Source of the DNA: Phycomyces blakesleeanus NRRL 1555(-)
Taxonomy: Eukaryota; Mucoromycota; Mucoromycetes; Mucorales; Phycomycetaceae
Reading direction: 5' to 3'
DNA: 64,000 nt
Assembly: GCF_001638985.1 (NCBI RefSeq)
Contig: NW_017265145.1
Span: 372,001 to 436,000 of the forward strand
Shown in pieces: positions 58,558-64,000 of the stretch. The translations under genes and the position numbers were made by a program. The first letter of the stretch is position 1. Each line of letters begins with the position of its first letter. The notes below the pieces were generated by a model, which ran no database searches, was not told the DNA's origin, and worked only from the letters and a program-made list of their open reading frames with translations.

Positions 58558-59028
58558 GCCCAGAATAAACCACTACAACAAACTCTTGTCCGCCAATCTA
58601 GCCAACCGCTGCCTATTCGCAACTTAAACCAGCAATCACTCAACCGTCAACTAAGTCAGCCACTGAGTCGACCTCACATCCAATCTACACCTCTTCCCAT
58701 TTCATCTCCCCACAAAAACATTAAACGACAGGTGCCGAAGCCTCGAAAGCTTGACCTCCGCCCAATACCAAATCACCAATATGTTGCACAGACAGATGCG
58801 ATCGTTCCACCCTCACCTGCCTCTACAATTTCATCCACCACTTCCTCCATTTCTCCTGTAACACCCACTGCTAATCTAATCATCGACGCTCCTTATAAGG
58901 TAGAAGAAACCATGATACCTCTTGCTGGCACAACACCCAAGAAGTCTACGAGCGGAATACTTGCTGGTCTCTCAATATTCCAAACTCTCTCACGCATGGG
59001 ATCTCTTCAGAAGAAGAAGTCGCACTAA
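58045..59028 (+). CDS. Disordered protein with PP1-docking (RVxF-type) motif and YxxFK repeats
   Basis: An intronless frame of 327 residues, the complete version of the locus. I do not recognise the family. Residues 65-68 are KVSF in the context GRKVSFSVEPPTVHEYE, a good RVxF-type docking motif for protein phosphatase 1. Three short repeats follow: SYGEFK (112-117), SYESFK (135-140) and GYESFK (157-162), spaced about 22 residues. An Ala run comes next, then a Gln/Ser/Pro-rich region with arginine-containing RQxSQPLxR repeats, and a basic C-terminus (LQKKKSH). No membrane segment or enzyme domain is seen. A PP1 regulatory or targeting subunit is plausible, but inferred from one motif. The apparent frame start at 57877 lies in the low-quality segment and is rejected; the ATG at 58045 is used. 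Confidence 0.75.
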   Translation: MSATLGPIDPTAWPSSYGRSKRIDLEQFYTDILRQNTPPDKPTQTTTTITKRKGSIRNRPSCGRKVSFSVEPPTVHEYESEQTARMDAWSKLDTMMSECWPGHLIQPNQVTSYGEFKRSVMSQTQPISTHAVVPSYESFKKAASIDHFEQPITSTLGYESFKSTAAAAAAIAQNKPLQQTLVRQSSQPLPIRNLNQQSLNRQLSQPLSRPHIQSTPLPISSPHKNIKRQVPKPRKLDLRPIPNHQYVAQTDAIVPPSPASTISSTTSSISPVTPTANLIIDAPYKVEETMIPLAGTTPKKSTSGILAGLSIFQTLSRMGSLQKKKSH

Positions 59029-59737
59029 AGACATTCATTAATTTATCATACTACTTTATATTCTGTTTATATTACTACACATCAATTGGTTTAATTCATT
59101 CCCTTTAATTATTTTTTTCCTTTTCTTTCTCTTCATTCTCTTTGCTTTCCTTGTTCTCTTCTAATTACTGTTTTCACAATGAAATACACTTCAATCCTTT
59201 ACATAAAAAAAAAGAACAGACAACTCACATACATACAAATATATACATACAAATATATATACGCTTACTCTATCTATTTATTTACTTCTTTACTTATATT
59301 CTTTAATGACCTTATTGTGGCAAGTCTGGTTAACTGCCAATAAACAATAAACAATAATCAATAAAGATATATAATATCCCTTTATTTGGATAACTGTTGT
59401 TTCAAAGACTTTCTTTCCTGTATATGGAAATCCTGAGCACTGAATATGGTAGCCACAAAAAAAAAGAAAGATTAAGGCATAAAATAAAATAAAATAAAAT
59501 ATAATACAATACAATACAAATATTAAACGGTAAATGGTAAATGGTAAATATCAACCGTCCTCTGCTAAGAGAGAGAGAGAGAGAGAGAGAAAGTACCCTT
59601 AAAAGGAAAGGGAAAAACAATCAAACAAAACGATTGTCATTTTTTTGTACCCTATTTGAACCTCTCTATCTTTCTGTTTTTTTTTCTTCTTTTCTCTTTT
59701 CTCTATTTCTCGGTTTCTTACTAATTCATTATATTCC
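59029..59737. other. Intergenic region with GA repeat
   Basis: A 709-bp spacer between two plus-strand genes. Contains AAATAAACAATA-like repeats at 59338-59360, AATAAA-type runs at 59480-59510, and a GA repeat at 59570-59590, followed by a C/T-rich stretch just upstream of the 59738 start (a typical fungal pyrimidine-rich leader). No supported gene. Confidence 0.5.
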
Positions 59738-62700
59738 ATGGCACAGCGTAAAGCAAAGGCATCATCCAGTGCTTCGGATCCCATGGGATCTCCTGCAGAT
59801 TCCCCTCCGTCTTCCCCGGGCCCTTCTGCCTTGGCCAACAATCCTAACAAACTTCTTCATCGGGTATCCGGATTCTTCTTTCAGCATAATCGAAGAGTTC
59901 GATCACCCACTACAGGCGAACCTGACCTGTCACCCGAAGAGCCTGATGAGGAACCTAGCTATCTGCAACCACATGAGCCGATGATACAAGACATAGAAAC
60001 AGCTTCGAGGGTAGACTCGATGTTCTCTATGCATTCTAACCATTCTGCCCGACCAATCAATCCAAACACGCCACCGCCACTGCGCACTGTCTGTCTCGAT
60101 AATCCAACTGTTCATACTTCTATCGCCCCAGTTGAACAGCCACCTTCGCCGCCGCCATCATCATCTAGCTCTAAAACTGTCAAACAGTCGCCTGGACGAA
60201 CAATACCCCTGAGAAAACTATCCAAACTTAGTCCAGACGATGTCAATGAAGCATTTGAATTATTATTGGCAAGTAACTCTTTTTTAATTTAAAAGAAGAT
60301 AAAAAAAAACTTTACCTTGGCCTGAATGTTTTTTTTTTTAAAAAAAAAAGCAAAGTTTCTAACATTATTTAGTACAGCAAGAATATGCTTTACCAACCAG
60401 TCTCAAGCCAAATCTTACTCAGCTCACTACCGAACAAAAATCCGTACTCTTACAATCGTCTCGGTCACGTATGCTCCTACGAAAAAACTCGACCTTTTCA
60501 TCATCTCCTTTCTCGCTTGCTGCAACACTTGGCATCAATCGCAAATCAAAAGGACAACCTTCGAATGTGCGTGATCGAAAATTCTTCTCGCCTTCAGATA
60601 AAGACGACAGTTCAATGGCAAATCGTTCATCGGCCTCATATCAAAAGTCGAATGGATCTACAAGTACGGCCACGGCTACTTCCTCGAACACAAAGTCAAT
60701 GGGTACTTCCCGTGGTGGAAAAAATACGTCACTTCTGGCTGGAGGTTCACATGGTGATACAAATCACCGGACAGTTCGCGGCAAGATGAAAAGTACACCA
60801 GAGTACTTTGTAACAGTCCTTAGAGAGACACATGTCAGAGAGCTCGAAGAAAACGACGTGGCTGACCTTAGAGTATTTTTGAGAAGTGTGGTAGCAAGGT
60901 AAAGTAAAAAAGAAAGAAAGAAATGCAATACGATTCTATATTTCTTTGATTTTTAATTTTTGGAACAAGAATAAAGAAGATGTCTAATTGATTGTCTAGT
61001 TGGACTACAGAGTTCCTAAGTCTAGGTGGATATGAGGCCCTCTCGGACCTCTTCCGTCAAATGAAAGAGATTCCAAAGAAGTGAGTATCAACAAATCCCG
61101 TGAAATTGACAGTTTTGGGGTGCTGATGTATACACATTTTTTTGTTTATGAATTTTAGGAGACCCCAAGATGACAAGTTTCTTCAACAGTTGGCAAAATG
61201 CTTCAAGGCTATTATGACCCATGAGGTTAGAGAAATTAAATGACATCTAATGTTATATTTGGTCCTATGGATTTATATATATATATATATATTGTCTTGT
61301 CTACTGTCTATAGCAATCTGGTACTGAGCGCGTATTGATGAACCCAATTGGCCTTGAACACATTCGAGATCTTTTATTCGGGCCCTCAAACCAAAAGCAA
61401 AAGGGTGTTTATGGACTAGACATCATCACTCGTGCGTTGTTTCTCAACATTCTTTGTACTCTTACGACGCTTCAGACGAAGCCGACCCATAATTCTTCCA
61501 AGTATGTTCATGGTTATGATATCCTGCGCCAGCTCTTGCTTGATCGTCCGTCTGATCGCATCCTAGACGAGACTGGCTGTGAGCAATCAAGTAAAACAGA
61601 TCTGCCGTTCCGGATGTCCCTTAAAACAAATCCGCAGGAGATAATGAAGGTTATTCTGGAGAACGAGGACCATCCAGGAGGCATATCTGAGACCGACATG
61701 GATTCCCCAAAACCTCGTTATACAGCCTGGATGCGAGAAATTCAGTACACTGTTGATCGCCACATTGAACCAATTACATTTTTGGCCCAAGTTTTGGATT
61801 ACAAGTTTGAGAGTGCGTTCCGCCAGTTAAAATTAAAATCGCAGGAAGAAAGAGCCAAATCAGATGGGTCCCCAGGTTCATCATGCTCAGCACAAGCAGA
61901 TCCGGAAGAAGGTGGCCTAGTTATGGTCGATGAAGGAGTAGTAGACCACCTGGTAAGATGATAGTTTAATTATTATTTTGCTTAAACGTAAACTAAACAA
62001 ATATCTTCTTTATCATCAGATAACCCACCTTCGTCTTATTTGCACCATTGTCACCACTCCACCAACTACCTACAGGGGTGAAACTACTCCAAGAGAACAA
62101 GAGAAAGTGCGCTTAGAGATCATGCTGTCTGGATTTGACAAGATTTCAAAGGTATGCTTTGCTAGTATATGCTTATCATTCCTTGTTCATAAAAGTGTAT
62201 ATTTATTTATAAATTCTTATTTTTTAATAACAGGCTCTTCGTAGTTGCCCGCACCCAACCTTGTATGACTCCTATATAAGATTTCTTCAGCCACTTTTAC
62301 GTCCCTGGGCTGAACTTTCGCCATCTGATCCGTTAGAGACCAGTAGTAATATTAATAGTAGTAGCAGTCGTCTCCAGTCGTCTTCTCAAAGCGTGTCTGG
62401 CTCTAATACGCTCGTTTTCCCAGAATCATACATTCCTCCAAATGCACCCATGATACCCGAGCGGCCTGCTGCTCACCCACTGTCTTACAGCTTCAGAAGT
62501 GGAAATTGGGTTGAGAACTCACTAAGTGACATGCTCAACTGGCAGAATGAACTTCAAGATTCAAGCAAAGGTATTACTACCCAATCATCAGTCCCACCAC
62601 TAGTACCATCACACCAACAACAATTATGGGATAATGGCGGTAATGATGAAGATTGCTTCTTTGATGCAGTACATGATCCCTTTGTTGATGCTCGACTTCC

Positions 62701-62992
62701 TACAAAACAAAATATCCAAGAAACGGCTTGGGAGGAGGATGGAGATATGGCTAGCTTGGACAATTACGACGATATATTTGATGATGAAGAAGATGACGAG
62801 GAGGAAGAGATGGAAGAGGTATTGTTTCAAGATGACAATAGTCCGCAAGACAGAAGGTCGTCGATGCCGGTGTATATGAGAAGAATTATGTCCAATAGTG
62901 CGCCACCGCAAGTAAATCGTGAGACCGTCAGTATGACTTTGGACCCAATAGAAAACATTGAGAGATGGAGATTGATGTCTCTAGATAGTTGA
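59738..62992 (+). CDS. GBD/FH3-domain protein without FH2 (formin-N-terminus-like)
   Basis: About seven exons. The first is 59738 to 60268 (or 60273); the second starts at 60378 (or 60373). A Ser/Pro-rich N-terminus leads to a Rho-GTPase-binding/FH3 armadillo region like that of diaphanous formins: LSPDDVNEAFELLL, STPEYFVTVLRETHVRELEE, SWTTEFLSLGGYEALSDLF, FLQQLAKCFKAIMTHE, NPIGLEHIRDLLF, ITRALFLNILCTLTTLQ, and a later helical part DKISKALRSCPHPTLYD. In formins this part binds Rho and autoinhibits the actin-nucleating FH2. Here the frame ends at 62992 after an acidic, Ser-rich tail with no FH1 or FH2. It may be a Rho effector or polarity scaffold. The first intron can be read GC-AG (G|GCAAGT, best fit to the family) or GT-AG five bases later, adding three residues. 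Confidence 0.82.
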
Positions 62993-63370
62993 TTACTTTA
63001 AATCTATATATTTTATATTCTTTATATTCTTTATTCTTTTTGTTCAACTAAAATAGCATTAAATCAAACGATTATATTAAAACTATTGCTGACCACATAA
63101 TATTCAATATAACACCTATATAAATAGGTATAATTTTATACAACTTTACCAAGTAGTATTTTTTGTGGACATCAAGTTGTTGTTCAATTAATAGAGTCAT
63201 TCAAGAGTAAACGCGATTGGGAATATTTTATTGACAAGAGCGCAAGAAAAGACTTGATATATATATATATATTTGCAATTGACTACAGTTACTTTTTTTT
63301 CATATGTGCAAATAAAAGTTAAATGTAGCCGGGTAAAGAAACAAAAATAAGATAAAGGGAGGGAATATTT
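62993..63370. other. Convergent 3' flanks
   Basis: A 378-bp A+T-rich spacer between the stops of the GBD/FH3 gene (plus) and the lectin gene (minus). A TA microsatellite lies at 63258-63272. No coding signal is seen. Confidence 0.5.
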
Positions 63371-63874
63371 TTAGTTGGCAGGGATAAGGTTCCATCTCTG
63401 GTTGGAGGAAGCAGTGCCTTCACGCTTCTCGTACAGGATGACTTCGGCACCATCTTCATCTTCAGCACCACTATTTATTTAATGTTAGTTTGATGATATT
63501 TACTGCAATCAAAAAAAATTGTCTTACCGAATGTCAAGAACCAAGGAAGTGTCGGCAGCAGTGTGGATATAGTATTGAGGATCAATCAACCAGCGCTGGG
63601 AATCAGCTTCTTCAGAGGCCTCCTTGATGTCTTCCTGGACAATGCGGGTATCGTGCTTGATCTTGCCGCCCTTGATATCAAGAGCCTTTCCAGAGTATTT
63701 GTTGATCAGGTGACCATTGCGGTACTCCCACTGCTGGTTGTCGCTGTCAGTATCCTTCTTGGCCCAGACACAGATCTTGGCACCATCCTTGGTGGAGGCC
63801 TTCTCGACGTCAAGGACCTTGCCGTTGAACTGGGAAGCGATGAAGAAGTAGCCGGAGGGAACGTAGTTGACCAT
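63371..63874 (-). CDS. Ricin-B-type beta-trefoil lectin domain protein
   Basis: Two exons, 63874-63528 and 63470-63371 (GT-AG), giving 148 residues, a single beta-trefoil. I start at MVNYVPSGYFFIASQ; the in-frame Met at 63922 would add a leader with no family match. Three QxW-type repeats are visible: DNQQWEYRNGHLINKYSGK, SQRWLIDPQYYIHTAADT, and SNQRWNLIPAN at the end. Each lies near a K.LD or LVLD strand motif of ricin-B folds. There is no signal peptide, so this is a cytoplasmic lectin-like protein, possibly sugar-binding; it has no catalytic toxin chain. Codon use is strongly biased to AAG, GTC, ATC and GCC, like Rps23 and Rpl9, so it is probably abundant. Confidence 0.9.
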
Positions 63875-64000
63875 ATTGAATAGATTTGTTTTTAAGAGAA
63901 AGTTATAGAATTGTCGATGCAATAATGTTTGTTGATTGAGTCAAAGTACTGGCCCTTTTTATAAGAAAATTTGAGAAAGGTATTAGTTCTGATGAATTCA
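63875..64000. promoter_or_regulatory. 5' flank of the lectin gene (cut by window end)
   Basis: Only 126 bp remain before the window ends. A TTTTTATAAG segment at about 63956-63965 lies about 85 bp upstream of the lectin start and may act as its TATA element on the minus strand (CTTATAAAAA). Confidence 0.4.

Overview
The window is nuclear DNA from a filamentous fungus, most likely an early-diverging (Mucoromycota-type) species. Genes are split by many short introns (about 45-90 bp), intergenic DNA is very A+T-rich, and the recognisable proteins fit that group. These include a WC-2 photoreceptor partner, SWI/SNF ATPase, Vps26 and Fip1. They also include animal-like proteins that budding yeast lacks: RalGAP alpha, SMG9, a CENP-M-like protein and glutaminyl cyclase. 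One intron looks like a U12-type AT-AC intron, which fits a lineage that keeps the minor spliceosome. I cannot name the species. No rRNA, tRNA, CRISPR array or intact transposon was found.

Layout. 1-12.4 kb, minus strand: a small PPxY membrane protein, glutaminyl cyclase, and a RalGAP-alpha gene of over 8 kb with many exons. 12.9-15.5 kb: a tandem pair of secreted, probably GPI-anchored proteins that I read as Cu-only superoxide dismutase folds without their copper ligands. 15.7-21 kb: an Old Yellow Enzyme with a substituted active-site Tyr, a gene-poor stretch, and an unknown protein. 22-31.6 kb, housekeeping block: Rps23/uS12, Rpl9/uL6, Vps26, Fap7/AK6, then acetolactate synthase (ILV2) and 3-isopropylmalate dehydrogenase (LEU2) head to head over a CCAAT-rich 1.3-kb intergenic region with a Gcn4-type site. 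31.7-37 kb: Fip1, SMG9 and a Dabb-domain protein. 39-46 kb, plus strand: an intronless ARM-BTB protein, Usb1 and TatD (with the AT-AC intron). 48-52 kb, minus strand: Pho80-like cyclin, WC-2 and the CENP-M-like protein. 52-63 kb, plus strand: a Snf2 ATPase with a huge poly-Q tract, an assembly-damaged locus with 100 Ns, a PP1-docking-motif protein, and a GBD/FH3 protein with no FH2 domain. 63.4-63.9 kb, minus strand: a ricin-B-type lectin.

Functional links. ILV2 and LEU2 serve one pathway (branched-chain amino acids) and probably share regulation. Fip1, SMG9 and Usb1 act in RNA 3'-end formation, nonsense-mediated decay and U6 maturation, but the sequence shows no sign of co-regulation. Most other neighbours look unrelated, as is usual in eukaryotes. 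Exon boundaries were read by eye from splice consensus, reading frame and remembered family sequence, and have not been checked against transcripts.
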